The notes under the pieces are model-generated. The model was not told where the DNA came from. It saw only the letters and a program-made list of their open reading frames with translations, and made no database searches. The position numbers and the translations under genes are program-made. Positions 24,001 through 35,290 of a DNA stretch of 43,860 nucleotides are shown in pieces. Where the stretch lies: the NCBI RefSeq assembly GCF_000003605.2, contig NW_003154738.1, forward strand, positions 79,886 to 123,745. Direction: 5' to 3'. Numbering within the stretch: position 1 is the stretch's first letter; every line of letters begins with the position of its first letter. The stretch comes from Saccoglossus kowalevskii. Its lineage: Eukaryota; Hemichordata; Enteropneusta; Harrimaniidae.

Positions 24001-27000
24001 GCATCTTACCGTCCATCGGCACGGGTGAGTACTGATGCCACAAATAAAAATGTTATGGATTTTGTTGGGCAAATCATCTCGTATATTTTCTACATTATAA
24101 CTCAATTATGTTTTGTACTTGCTCTTGGTTACTCGAATTGCATTTCATGAACGCAGAATAATTTGCGAACGCATAAATCACCAATTTCAAACTTTTTGCA
24201 TTTCGTAAATATTGATAGTGATCAATCTGTTTGTATTTCAAAAAATTGTAACATGTTCCCATTAAAGTAAATTAAAAAGAGAATAGTAAATAACTTAGTG
24301 TGTATTGCAGTTCATGTCATAAATGCGAGAATGCTGTATGTAAATGATATGCAAATTGATATGCAAATTTATGCTAATTAGGCCACCCACCAGCTAATTT
24401 GGATTGTGGAGAACACTGTGATACAAGCCACACTTAAAAACGAGATTTTAATGGAATACTTGTTTTATATGAATGCTATCCTTTTTTTTAATAAATATTT
24501 TTACCTGCATGAAAACTTTTCCAATTATAACATCATCATCATCTTTGAAGACAGTACTGAAAACCACTGTTACTCGATCAGGTTGTGCTTGGACATACCT
24601 AATAAAATAAACCACACCATGTAGAGTACATTATTGCTATGACAGTGCAGTTATAATGAAACTAAATGTATATCAATGTAAAACATGGTTTGATTTTAGC
24701 TATAGTAGTTGGAAGATACATGTCAAATAATGGTTGCATGTCATTTCATCAATAGGCAAAATTATCATTATTTAAGTGCCCAACCTAATGTGAAACGAAT
24801 TGATGAAATTATTGCTTAGAATCGCCTCTGGTTTGGAAAAAATTATTTTCAGAAATTTAAATTCCACAGCATTTTAGCAGGTCATTAAGCACACCTAATA
24901 TACAGCTAATTACATGGAAAGATTGTTTTTCTGGTGCTCTTGTAAATGTTCTTTCTCTATATAATAGTATAAATTTATAGAATTTTGCATGTACTGGTAT
25001 TTATTTTATTAGTTAAAATGTAGATTTTAGATTAAAGAATTGTCACGAGGGAGAGAGGTTCAATACTTGCTGCGAAGACTTAACCGTGATGAAGAAGTGT
25101 GTCACATTTCAATTGTATCATTCCAAAACACCTGTATAGATAGATGTGTGAACTGACTCCATTTTTACCACTTTAGAGTCAGCAAGCTATTAAATACAGT
25201 TGAATTCTTGGTTTCTTTTCATACAATGAATGCTACCCTACATGTATAGTGAGAGTGTTTAACATTCATCACAACAATTAAGGTGTAATTAAGTTTGAAT
25301 CAGGTGTGATCACAATCTGCTAAAAAAAAATCCGAAAATCATTTATTTACAAAATCGGCAATCACGTGTAATATTTCCATGAATTTGTACCACATTCAAT
25401 GGTATTTGGATAATAAAATACCGAAATATCAAACTTTTTTGTTGAAATGATCATTTGACGATCATGTCCTCCATTGTCAAATAATAGATTTATGCATGAT
25501 TCATACTCACATAGTTTCATCGTCTCTGTAATGAATGACAGCTTGTTTATGTCCCGATTCTTCACGTTCTTGGAAGTCAAAGTAGGTATTGAATACCGAT
25601 GCAAAGCAGTGCCTCTTAAAAAGACCAGCTTCTTTGACCACTTCATCTTTATTTGCTGGCACATTCTCAAGGTCGTACAGAAGGGACGCATTGTGACCGG
25701 CTTCTGTAGTTGTCAGGTAACTGCCGTAAACTTTTTTCAGTAACTAAAATATAATTCCAATAAATATAACAATCAATACAAAGTGTCTGCAGCAGCCACA
25801 GTCGGTTTCAACAGGTAAGCAGTCTAGTACTATAAACTATTTTCATTTCACGATGGACAAATGTACATGAATTTGACAGATGGAGAAAACAGGCAAATTG
25901 TTTAGCTGTAAACATTTTATTTTGGATTATTAAAATGCCTGTGAAATGCCAATTAACACATTCATGTTTTTGGTTCCTGTTGTCCTGAAAAGGACATTTG
26001 AGAAAAAATAAATTTAAATATTATTCATATTCAAGATTCATCAGTGGACTATTTTAGCCTTCTGACTTCTTCTGAAGTGAAACAGCGCCACCAAATGTCA
26101 GACAAAAGAAAGAAGCCATGCACTGACTACTGTGAAAAATCATAATCCCAATACAATTATGATAAGTTTTTTATGTATAAATAAAACATGATGACAGAGG
26201 ATTGAGTATCCTGCAATCCTAGTGTCAAAGCAAATGGTTCAATCAAATATCTCTAATTATGAAAGATCCATTTTCCAAACTGTCATCATTTGAGTACAGA
26301 GATGTATCCTAGGGATCTCAGCAGACCAATGGAAGTGCTGGTCACTCATGAATGAACTTAGTCACACATGCAAATACTTTTTTCATTCAAGTTAAAGTAT
26401 TATTTGTTATTTTTTCAGTTCTGAAAAAAAAATTGGACATCAAAAAAAAATAGTTTGAGTTCAAAAATAAAACATTGTTGTAATTTATTATTAGTAATTT
26501 ATTATCAGCTTCCAAATCATTTACATACCAGTAAAATTTTTATTGTGAGAGAATGTTTTTGAACACCCGAATACTTTACAAAATCACAAACCCACAATCA
26601 TGTTTGGGATGCATTTGACCAGCATGCGTCCTTTGACGCAATGGGTCAAGGTGGCCATTAACGAATCAGAATGCCGCCAGTAAAACCATAAGTTTACTGA
26701 ATGTTAGTGATCGTAAAAATTGCATTGTGAAAGTAAAACAATGTCATAGCATGATGTGTTGGCATAGATCATTTGTAAACAGCACGATGGTTTTTAAAAC
26801 TATGATACCAAGAAGAGTTTTGACATCATTCACAATGTATTTTGAAATTTATTTTACCCACACTATTTTTTGAGATAAACAGATCGTGATATTTGCTTTG
26901 ACCATTATGTATTGCGATGGAAGTGATTTTGACAAAATTTTAACTTTCAAATTAAGGAAACAAATAAACAATGAGGTGCTAATTTTATAAAATTGACTAA

Positions 27001-30000
27001 TATTGTAATGCACTACAACACCATGCGGCATTGTTTACAAATTCAAATCCATGACTGGCAGGATATGCGTCAGTCGGTGCATAATTATAATAACATTTGA
27101 AACATTGTCCTGGTGGTCGCTAATTTTGAATGCCAGTGCGAGTAGGGCTGACCCACCACCACCAACCAGCATGCTGAGATCCCTGGTTGCCTCGTACATA
27201 CATACTCCAGTAAGTGCTATGCATTGTGTTCACATGGTAATTACATCATATACTTCATGTAGGCATAAAACCTCCAACTCTGTATATAAAACGCGTCTGA
27301 TTGACACTAAATAATTATTTTAATGATGTCCCAACTTCCAAAATATCTTCAAATGCATTATCTGGGTGTTTTCGTGAATGAATGACGTGGGCTTTTCACA
27401 GCCATTTTTAGAGAGGACGGTAGTCGTCGTCCCACGCATGCGCGAGATATTTGGATCTCATATAAAACAAAGACGACTTTGACTGTTGGGCAGATCAACA
27501 AGTGCAAATTGCAAGTGCTAGTGCTGACACATGGTGCATTTTTGCCACAGAAGTCATATTCATATTTGGGACTACATGACAGGATGTGCGGATATCTTCC
27601 TACCAAATGGCAATTCAATGCGCTATCCTGGCGTCAACCAGGCTCAGTCGAACACAAGCACCTGCGGACCTTAACAAGGTTCCCTCAAAGTCGCATTTGA
27701 ATGAATCTCGGCCAGTGGATTTGCCCTTCCATCGAATCTGTGGCACACTCACATAGGGTATGGGTCTAAGGTAGGATTTGAACCGATTGTGAGTCTGATG
27801 CGACAGCCACTATGATACCAGTGATCGGTCAGTTATTTTTTTAAGTAATTGGAAGGTATCGAAGGAGAAGGTAATTGGTGCAAGTTGCTCCAAGGTCAAA
27901 CCACATGCTTGTGCTTTCCATTAGCAGAATGCATTGAATGGTGGAAAAATCAATGTTTATCAACACAAATGTCACACATGCACAGCACGAGGACTACCGT
28001 AAAATTCCTAATTGAGGCCGCAGCTTTAAATAAAATTCATTTTTTCAATGGACGAATTCAGATGCGTGAAGTCTTGGTGCGGCTTTAATTAGAGCATTCA
28101 CTTCGGTAACAGTGGTAAATTTTTTCAAAAAACAAAGGCCAGAAGGGATAATGATATGCTAATGAGATGCACGACACTTGATTGAAACTTTGTTGCGATT
28201 CTAAGCGCACTTCCGGATTTTTACACACAGACAAACTTGTACACAAACGAAATTTCACACTGTATAACATACTGCACAATAAATAATATCTACAAATAGA
28301 TTTGTATGCATTTGCAGATTACGGTACTGTAAACTACAATCTCTTGAATAGACTAATTCGTTAGCACCGGTATAGGTTACAACTGAGAGACAGCCGTCTG
28401 ACACAGTCGATTGCTTTCGACTACTGGCATGTTCGACTTCCGGCAGAGTGACTGTACATTCCATGTTTGATTTAGACATCAGGGAAATTAAAATAAAAAA
28501 ATAAAAAAAGTCAATCAAAAAAAAATTTTTGCATGATAACAAAAAAATACTCATTATATTATTTAATGTAATATATATTTATTTTCTTTTTGATAACGAA
28601 AAATATATTCCAAAAGAAGTAAAAACAAAAACGAATGCACTCTTAGTAGCAAATGATCACGGTACCGGTCATGCTGCGTTTCACACAAGTGAATAACTTA
28701 CTTGTTTTCGAAGTGTTACAATTGCTGATTATTTCTCAGTAGTGATTACAATAACGTACAAAAATAAATTCGTTGAATTGTTGTGAAAATTCAACTTACA
28801 AATGTAGTTTCACCGCAAGCGAATGATTTCGGTCACATATAAACGCTCGATACGATACAATATCCGCCATGTTTGTTGTAGTATATGTAGTATAGTGTGA
28901 TCGTTTGGCTTTGATTTTGATGGGAAAACGACATGATTTGTTTTTAAATCAAGAAATTATTTGTTTTCGAAAGATAAGCTGAGCATTGAAGAAGAATTTA
29001 ACACTTTGAAGATAATAACAGCTCACAATAAACCTGTACTCTGGAATAAGCGTCAATAACTACGGAAAACCTAAATTAGACTCTAATCTAAGCGTCGAGA
29101 ATCATTGAAATGTTCAAAAAATTATGCCTTAATTTAAAATTAAATGGTATATCTTTTTCTGAAATATGTGGTGGCTGTTTGGTTTGTCCATGGTTTGTGA
29201 AACTTTGGGGTGCGGCTTATATTGCAGGCTTTTTCCTGGGATCAAAACTTGTCAATTTCAACATGAAACAATGTCTCAAGTTAGCTGCGGCCTCAAATAT
29301 GATTTTTACAATACTACCCTATTAAAACAGCCAGTCGCGTTAACTTTCACAACATTTAGTACTTACACATGCCATATTCTGATATTTGTTCATCACACCC
29401 ATCAAGAAAAGAAAAAAATTACTTTAGAAAACAAATATCCACCCACAAGTTCAGACAACAATTTGACCAGAATCTTTTTTATTTAATTTTCCGGAACTAA
29501 GGAACATAAAATTGTGAAAAACTTACTTCCTCTGCACCATATTGTTCCAATTCTTTAAAGAATTTCAGAGAAATACTGATCATTACTTTAGTTTTATCAC
29601 CATTGGGATTGGAAATATGATACAATACTCCATCAAAATCTAGAAAATAATCAAATAAGAAACCAATGAATAAACTTGTGTGTGCTGAAGGCAGGCTATT
29701 GAAGGCAAAGGACTGAATAAAAAGATGCTTAGAAAGAACTGTAAGAGGTATCCATTGTACTACCTGATAAGAGCACAATAGCGAATATACATACAGTACC
29801 ACCTTTATATAAGGACCACTTGCCCGTAAGCAGTCCTGATGCAATTTATCTGTAAAGTGACTTGTATATAATGACCACCTGTCTAACGTGACACAGTCCC
29901 TGTCTTGTTCAATAATTAACAAAACTAAAGCGTGTCTGCCATTTTGAATCAAAATTTACAACAAATGCATGTCAATGTGTGTGACGTAATGTATAAAGTA

Positions 30001-31788
30001 GGTATACATGTAATGTTAGATTGCAATTAGTCAAGGCATGTCGGAGAACAGCATTCGTTGATAAAGACTGTCTGCCAGGAAGCCATTTTGAATCTTATCT
30101 GAGAAAAAAATTTGCCAATGCTCAATCAAGATTTGGTTTTGAAATGTCAGTTAGTGATTTGTGATGTACACTTACCTGCTATGGTTATATCTACACTTTC
30201 TGGTTTACCTCTGAAGTGAAAAGAAAACAACAAGATAATAATAAACGTACGTGTACATAGAATAGTAAGATGTATTACACTGGAAATAATCTACCAGAGT
30301 TTGCTACAGGTTGATAATTTTTGGTAACCGTTGTCATAAATAACTATGCAAAATTGCTAAACATTATGAGCAATGATTACCAAATATTATCTACTACAGT
30401 GTATATATCATATTATAAATATAAATGGTTTTGTTTGAACAGTCCACAGTCACATAATGTATCTTGACTGTACCTTAACACTAGTATTTAATCTAGCAAG
30501 AAACCTATATCATGTTCATGTTTTTGTGTCCCTATAAGTCAGCATAACTTACGTTGGCACAAGAGAAAAAAACAGATGCAAACATGTTAGGCGATGTACA
30601 TGTAATGGGGTTTGAACCCCCTTAAAGTGGGGTATTCTCTAAGACAGACCGGAAACGGAAACGGGACAAAAACAAAAGATTTTTCAAGTAAGCGTGGGGG
30701 AAATAACGTTGCTAAGTAATATCGTTAGGGAAAGCTATTGTTTAAGCTAGTCTGTGATTGGTTGCTGGCAATGTTTGGGGAATTTTGACCAGTTTGTGAC
30801 GTAGGCTTGTCTTAGAAAATGAGCATCGACATAACTCTGTAAACTGGGGTTGTGTTAAATTTACAGTTTTTATAATTGATTGGCATTTTATAAGAGGTTG
30901 ATGCACATGTATTGATTCACACAAATGAAAGAAATCTCTTCATTTAGTGGGCACTTTCAGTTTCATAAAGAAAGAAAATAAAAGTTTGTATCGAGACAAA
31001 ATAGGACAGGGAGTAGTGAGTCAGAGTTGCTCGTTAGCGATCAGAAAACTATTTTATTCTTCTGCATTAACTGGCAAAAGATCCTCAAAACTCCATGAAA
31101 TGGATAAATAGGAGTTTAAAAATCAAGTGGGTCTATTGCATGGTTTTATTCAGAAACCAGCCACATTTGTTGAGTGTAGAGCAATTCATAACAAGGAAGT
31201 TGCATCCCCGTTTTTATTTGTTTGTAGTGACAGGAATTATATTGACCTAGCCCAACCCAAAACTGGAACACAAACCAATGTTTTTACAGACAGGACAATA
31301 ACACTATGAATTAACGGGAATCCATCGTAGTGAATGTTTTCACTAGTACAACAATATACTTGCATTGGACGTCTGATGCATGCGTACATGCAGTCAGCGG
31401 AGAATGGTATTCTAATCACAGTCCCTATTCACAGTCCCTCTATCATAGGACTGTGCCCTATTCTAATATAACCGTGACCGAATTGTGGGACGACTTCCGG
31501 TTTCTACAAAAACAGAGTAAACTTGTTTTACTGGTATATATTCTAAAAAATAATTCGTAAAACAATATATTCGTATAGCTACCTATGCCAGAAATACATT
31601 CTCAGGCTCTTTTGATAAGAGGAGTGCAGACAAAAAGTGTCCGCCCCACCCATTTGGGCATTTGATCAATTCCAAGCATTGATTTCCTCCTCCTACTGAG
31701 AGTACCGTACTCACCCCGCTAGCGCATTGTTGAACCTTAACGACAGCGTTTCTTCAATAATCCTATTATTATTTTCCAAGAGAATCAT
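18006..31788 (-). CDS. ARPC2: ARPC2, actin-related protein 2/3 complex subunit 2 (p34)
   Basis: Encodes the p34 subunit of the ARP2/3 complex, which with ARPC4 forms the structural core that nucleates branched actin filaments at the cell cortex. Nine exons (31788-31715, 30210-30176, 29639-29527, 25743-25511, 24598-24505, 22764-22638, 19778-19678, 19541-19438, 18030-18006) join in frame to 906 bp, or 301 residues plus stop, against 300 in human ARPC2. Near-identical blocks include [87 protein letters not shown] and [11 protein letters not shown]. The start follows MILLE, as in the family, with [11 protein letters not shown] where human has [11 protein letters not shown]. The extreme C-terminus, SGKMFHRN, diverges from the vertebrate end. 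Introns range from 136 bp to 3.8 kb and hold a hAT-like element, a TA-flanked MITE with an assembly gap, and a SINE. No coding break was seen. Confidence 0.98.
19438..19541 (-). CDS. ARPC2: ARPC2 exon 8
   Basis: Encodes [20 protein letters not shown] through KKEKKTI. The donor is GTAAGT. A 136-bp intron separates it from exon 7. Confidence 0.97.
19678..19778 (-). CDS. ARPC2: ARPC2 exon 7
   Basis: Encodes [20 protein letters not shown] through HIKCSK. Its acceptor TTTTTAG lies only about 30 bp from the end of the TA-flanked MITE at 19808. Confidence 0.97.
19808..20167. mobile_element. TA-flanked DNA transposon (MITE), first copy, cut by the gap
   Basis: Begins TACCGTACTCGACCGCGTTA next to a (TA)n tract and continues identically to the copy at 20484 for 360 bp, up to the run of Ns. 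The subterminal sequence contains GGGGTGGGCGCTTACCC. It lies in ARPC2 intron 6. Confidence 0.85.
20168..20217. other. Assembly gap, 50 Ns
   Basis: Fifty undetermined bases. The gap sits exactly where the first MITE copy stops matching the second, so the true size and content of intron 6 are unknown. Confidence 1.
20484..21406. mobile_element. TA-flanked DNA transposon (MITE), complete copy
   Basis: The ends are perfect inverted repeats of about 27 bp (TACCGTACTCGACCGCGTTA on the left, its complement ending at 21406 on the right), including the outer TA. Both subterminal regions carry GGGTGGGCGCTT-type motifs. The interior has no transposase frame, so it is non-autonomous. A TA target duplication would fit Tc1/mariner-like or related superfamilies; the family is not identified. 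It carries an internal segment (20870-20960) that recurs in diverged form near 26.6 kb. Confidence 0.85.
22638..22764 (-). CDS. ARPC2: ARPC2 exon 6
   Basis: Encodes [17 protein letters not shown] through DNIAYITF. The donor is GTAAGT at 22637-22632. Confidence 0.97.
23122..24416. mobile_element. hAT-like non-autonomous element, 1.3 kb
   Basis: The ends are inverted repeats GTGTTCTCCACAA and TTGTGGAGAACAC, flanked by a direct repeat TGTGATACA (23113-23121 and 24417-24425). The outer CAGTGTTCTCC form and a duplication of 7-9 bp suit the hAT superfamily (canonical 8 bp), although the exact boundary is ambiguous by a base. A GC-rich GGCGGGCGGCCCGCCC motif follows the left end and GGCCACCCACC precedes the right end. 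No transposase frame was recognised. It lies in ARPC2 intron 5, its right end about 90 bp from exon 5. Confidence 0.8.
24505..24598 (-). CDS. ARPC2: ARPC2 exon 5
   Basis: Encodes [20 protein letters not shown] and onward to IIGKVFMQ. The donor is GTAAAA, weaker than the others. Confidence 0.97.
25511..25743 (-). CDS. ARPC2: ARPC2 exon 4
   Basis: The largest exon (233 bp). It runs from [10 protein letters not shown] through [13 protein letters not shown] and CFASVF to [10 protein letters not shown]. The donor GTGAGT is at 25510-25505. Confidence 0.97.
26600..26700. repeat. Diverged copy of a segment found in the 20.5-kb MITE
   Basis: GCGTCCTTTGACGCAATGGG followed by TCAAGGTGGCCATTAACGAATC matches GCGTCCTTTGACCTAATGGG followed by TCAAGTTGGTTATTAACCAATC at 20890-20932. 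The surrounding sequence is unrelated or too diverged to align by eye. Confidence 0.6.
27640..27825 (-). mobile_element. tRNA-derived SINE
   Basis: The minus strand shows an A-box-like TATCATAGTGG (27817-27807), then CATCAGACTCACAATC in the anticodon region, then a perfect B box GGTTCAAATCC (27784-27774). The spacing is that of a tRNA, most like a leucine tRNA. A non-tRNA body follows toward lower coordinates; its 3' end was not defined. It lies in ARPC2 intron 3. It is not a functional tRNA gene, since no acceptor stem pairs. Confidence 0.6.
29527..29639 (-). CDS. ARPC2: ARPC2 exon 3
   Basis: Encodes [20 protein letters not shown] through YGAEE. The acceptor is TTTTCTAG and the donor GTAAGT, and it ends on a codon boundary. 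Confidence 0.97.
30176..30210 (-). CDS. ARPC2: ARPC2 exon 2
   Basis: A 35-bp micro-exon encoding [11 protein letters not shown], matching human NKPEAVEVTFA. The acceptor is CACTTCAG and the donor GTAAGT. Confidence 0.95.
31411..31466. repeat. Short palindromic repeat, first copy
   Basis: Contains TCACAGTCCCTATTC followed by the near-perfect palindrome CACAGTCCCT-CTATCAT-AGGACTGTG, with ATTCTAAT on both sides. The same CACAGTCCCT...GGACTGTG motif occurs at 42159-42190. It lies in ARPC2 intron 1. Confidence 0.6.
31715..31788 (-). CDS. ARPC2: ARPC2 exon 1
   Basis: Starts with ATG at 31788-31786 ([15 protein letters not shown], the family N-terminus). The donor is GTGAGT at 31714-31709, two bases into a codon. 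Confidence 0.95.
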
Positions 31789-31872
31789 TTTGTTTGATTA
31801 AATAGAAGCTCAATTCACAAGTCAAACCTCATGCCAATAATGGCAAGTCCAAAAACTATACGATGAGTGAAG

Positions 31873-31913
31873 CGGAAGTGGAAACGATACTTTCAATCCA
31901 ATACAAAATGGCG
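31873..31913 (-). promoter_or_regulatory. Probable ARPC2 promoter motifs (ETS, CCAAT, YY1)
   Basis: About 85-125 bp upstream of the ARPC2 start are CGGAAGTG (31873-31880, ETS type), CCAAT (31898-31902) and AAAATGGCG (31905-31913, the YY1 core). No TATA box is evident. This set is usual for TATA-less housekeeping promoters in animals, where YY1 sites often sit near the start of transcription. Assignment to ARPC2 rests on position. Confidence 0.45.
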
Positions 31914-31919
31914 ACTTCA

Positions 31920-33009
31920 ATCGCTCGTTCAATGGTCTTGTTTTTCAATTTAGACATACCCGCTTATACTTAGCTATTTACATATAAATCAAAATACTTA
32001 TTATAATATTAAGTTTATTATTTATGTTTCAACACAAAAGATTTTATTCACAGCTTTTCTTATGTTCACGAGTATCGCACTACAAAATAGCGTTGTACGA
32101 GGTTATAAGACAGCGCCATCACAGTTACAAAGTTGATTTTTTTATTCACATTATAGAATGTATGCATTTACACGTTTCAAAATTGTAAGAATTTATTTGG
32201 TATAATTTTAAAAATGCAACTCTACATTAATGCAGATAAAAGGAGTGATTTGTTCTACAATATTTTTACAAAAAGTTACACAAATATGGAAATTACCCTC
32301 TTCTAAATAGCCAACAAATTTGAAATAATGGAATGACCACGAAAAAACGGCTTGTGTCCTGTGCATGCAACTTCACCGATTTCCCACTAGTTCTAGTATT
32401 TCTATTTCTGTCAGATAATATGTGGATGACATTTGACTCAAAAGAAAAATGTCGTACAATTTATAATAACCAAATTAGTTACAGTTACAGACAACTTTAT
32501 TCATTTTTCTTGAAGACCGAGCACCTCAGCAGGAAAACAAGATTCAACTTGATTTTGGCGATTTAATTTTGACTCAGGATCCCTTTCAAATCAGTTGTGT
32601 TAGATGGCACACTTGTCATGAAAGAGACAAAAAAAATAATCATTCTCCTAATACGCATGATAGCTATGAGGACAACCAAATATATGTTACTATTCCGTCG
32701 GTGGTGGCGCTGTTAAATGTATTCCATCATAAGGCGACGTTTCTATCACTCCCCGGTAATTGTTTCAGTCTTTGCACTAAAGTTTGGTTTATTTATTCAA
32801 AAGAGAACATTTATTTCGTTGTTTTTCATGTTCATATTCATATTTGGATTCTGTTATGTAGTTTTTGAGAATCCTGTTACTGACAACACACTCGATTAAT
32901 AAAATAGCTATTGTATAAACAATATCACGATACAGTAGAAAATGTAGGTCACAATTCAGTGACCTACATATTAAACGTGAATTAATATTGAATGCAGTGC
33001 CGAAATACA
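31920..33009. other. Spacer upstream of ARPC2
   Basis: AT-rich DNA with no recognisable gene. A minus-strand AATAAA near 32790 could serve the Ly6 gene if its 3' UTR runs through the minisatellite. Confidence 0.4.
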
Positions 33010-34990
33010 TTTACCAATATAGTCATTATCACAATACTTTAGCCAGGCTAGAATAGATTTTATAACAATACATCATCTAATAAAAAAAATACTGTACAGT
33101 AAAGTAACTATAATATGTATTATTCCAATACAGCAACTAACATGGCAATACTGGGCTAATGTATGTACCTTCACATCGTAGCAACAGCAGATAATCTATA
33201 ATATATGTAGAACCACAATATAATACCGTGGCCAATATTATCGTAATGCAGTAGTTAATATAGATTTTATCGCAATACAGTGGCCAATATTATTGTAATA
33301 CAGTAGTTAATTTAGGTTTTATCACAATACAGTGGCCAACATTATCGTAATACAGTAGTTAATATAGGTTTTATCACAATACCGTGGCAAATATTATAGT
33401 AATACAGTAGTTAATATAGGTTTCGTCACAATACCGTGGCCAATAGTATCGTAATACAGTAGTTGATATAGGTGTTATCGCAATACCGTGGCCAATATTA
33501 TCGTAATACAGAAGTTGATATTGGTTTTATCACAATATAGTGGCCAATATTACCGTAATACAGAAGTTGATATAGGTTTCGTCACAATACCGTGGCCAAT
33601 ATTAACGTAATACAGTAGTTGATATAGGTTTTATCACAATACCGTGGCCAATATTAACGTAATACAGAAGTTGATATAGGTGTTATTACAATACCGTGGC
33701 CAATATTATCGTAATACAGTAGTTAATATAGGTTTAATCACAGTACAGTGGTCAATATTATCGTAATACAATAGTTAATATACGTTTTATCACAATGCAG
33801 TGGCCAATAATATCGTAATACAGTAGTTGATATAGGTTTTATCACAATACCGTGGCCAATATTATCGTAATACAGTAATTAAATATATATTTTATCACAA
33901 TACAATGCCAATATTATCGTAATACAGTAGTTAATATAGATTTCATCACAATACCGTGGCCAATATTATCGTAATACAGTAGTTAATATAGGTTTTATCA
34001 CAATGCAGTGGCCAATAATATCGTAATACAGTAGTTAATATAGATTTCATCACAATACCATGGCCAATATTATCGTAATACAGTAGTTGATATAGGTTTT
34101 ATCACAATGCAGTGGCCAATATTATCGTAATACAGTAGTTAAATATAGATTTCATCACAATACAATGCCAATATTATTGTAATACAGTAGTTAATATAGA
34201 TTTCATCACAATACCATGACCAATATTATCGTAATACAGTAGTTAATATAGATTGCATCACAATACAATGCCAATATTATTGTAATACAGAAGTTGATAT
34301 AGGTTTTATCACAATGCAGTGGCCAATATTATCGTAATACAGTAGGTAATATAGATTTCATCACAATACCCTGGCCAATATTATCGTAACACAGTAGTGA
34401 TATAGGTTTTATCACAATACCCTGGCCAATATTATCGTAATACAGTAGTTGATATAGGTTTTATCACAATGCAGTGGCCAATATTATCGTAATACAGTAG
34501 TTAAATAGAGATTTCATCACAATACCGTGGTTAATATTATCGTAATACAGTAGTTGATATAGATGTTATCACAATACCGTGGCCAATATTATCGTAATAC
34601 AGTAGGTAATATAGATTTTATCACAATACCGTAGCTAATATTGTCGTAATACAGTAGTTGATATAGGTTTTATCACAATACCGTGGCCAATATTATCGTA
34701 ATACAGTAGTTAATATAGATTTCATCACAATACCCTGGCCAATATTATCGTAATACAGTAGTTAATATAGGTTTTATCACAATACAATGGCTAATATTAC
34801 CGTAATACAGAAGTTGGTATATGTTACAGTACAATATGTTTGTCGATATTAAAGTAATACAGTTGTTGATATAGGTGTCATCACAATACAGTAGTCAATA
34901 TTATCGTAAAATAGTAGTTTATATATGTTTCAATACAACACAGTGGTCAATGTTCTCGTAATACAGTAGTTTATATAGGTTTAAATACAT
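33010..34990. repeat. Minisatellite of 52-bp units, about 34 regular copies
   Basis: The regular part (about 33.22-34.99 kb) consists of variants of a 52-bp unit, in two halves: TATCGTAATACAGTAGTTGA with TATAGGTTT, and TATCACAATACCGTGGCCAA with TAT. The halves are themselves alike (TATC-AATAC-GT), which suggests an ancestral unit of 23-29 bp that doubled. Positions vary between copies (C/A in CCGTGG, TTGATAT/TTAATAT), and copies at both edges are more decayed. It has no coding capacity. It begins about 50 bp downstream of the Ly6 gene stop codon. Confidence 0.95.
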
Positions 34991-35039
34991 TAGAATGAGC
35001 ATAATTGTTCCATGGAAATTATATATAATTACTCAAAGG

Positions 35040-35290
35040 TTAAATTTCTTTATGAATTACTTCTAATATTGTGGAAATAACCATAAGTAAAGCACAGACT
35101 AAAAATAAATGAGTGTTCGCTGCAACATGATTGCCATGGCCTGAAGTTTGTGTGGGCTCATCGCTCAGCGTTGTGTCAATACGCTGCGTGGGATTATTGG
35201 TGAATGGTTCACTGGTATCATTCCGCCAGGTCAATGGATCATATGTATTACAAAGATCGGTCTCACAGCATTCTCCACACACGATGCCCT
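35040..35290 (-). CDS. Ly6/uPAR exon 4
   Basis: Encodes EGIVCGECCETDLCN, the stalk and the hydrophobic C-terminus. The acceptor is TTTGTTCGTAG. Confidence 0.9.

Noticed and set aside
29110-29486. Overlapping plus-strand frames of 71 and 106 codons in ARPC2 intron 3
   Set aside because: They have no domain and lie inside a confident minus-strand gene; chance frames are likely.
30610-30635. GGGGTTTGAACCCC palindrome resembling a T-arm
   Set aside because: No matching A box upstream on either strand; treated as a chance palindrome.
33010-34990. Regular repeats that might be a CRISPR array
   Set aside because: The units are contiguous and vary throughout, with no unique spacers between constant repeats, and the surrounding genes are animal.
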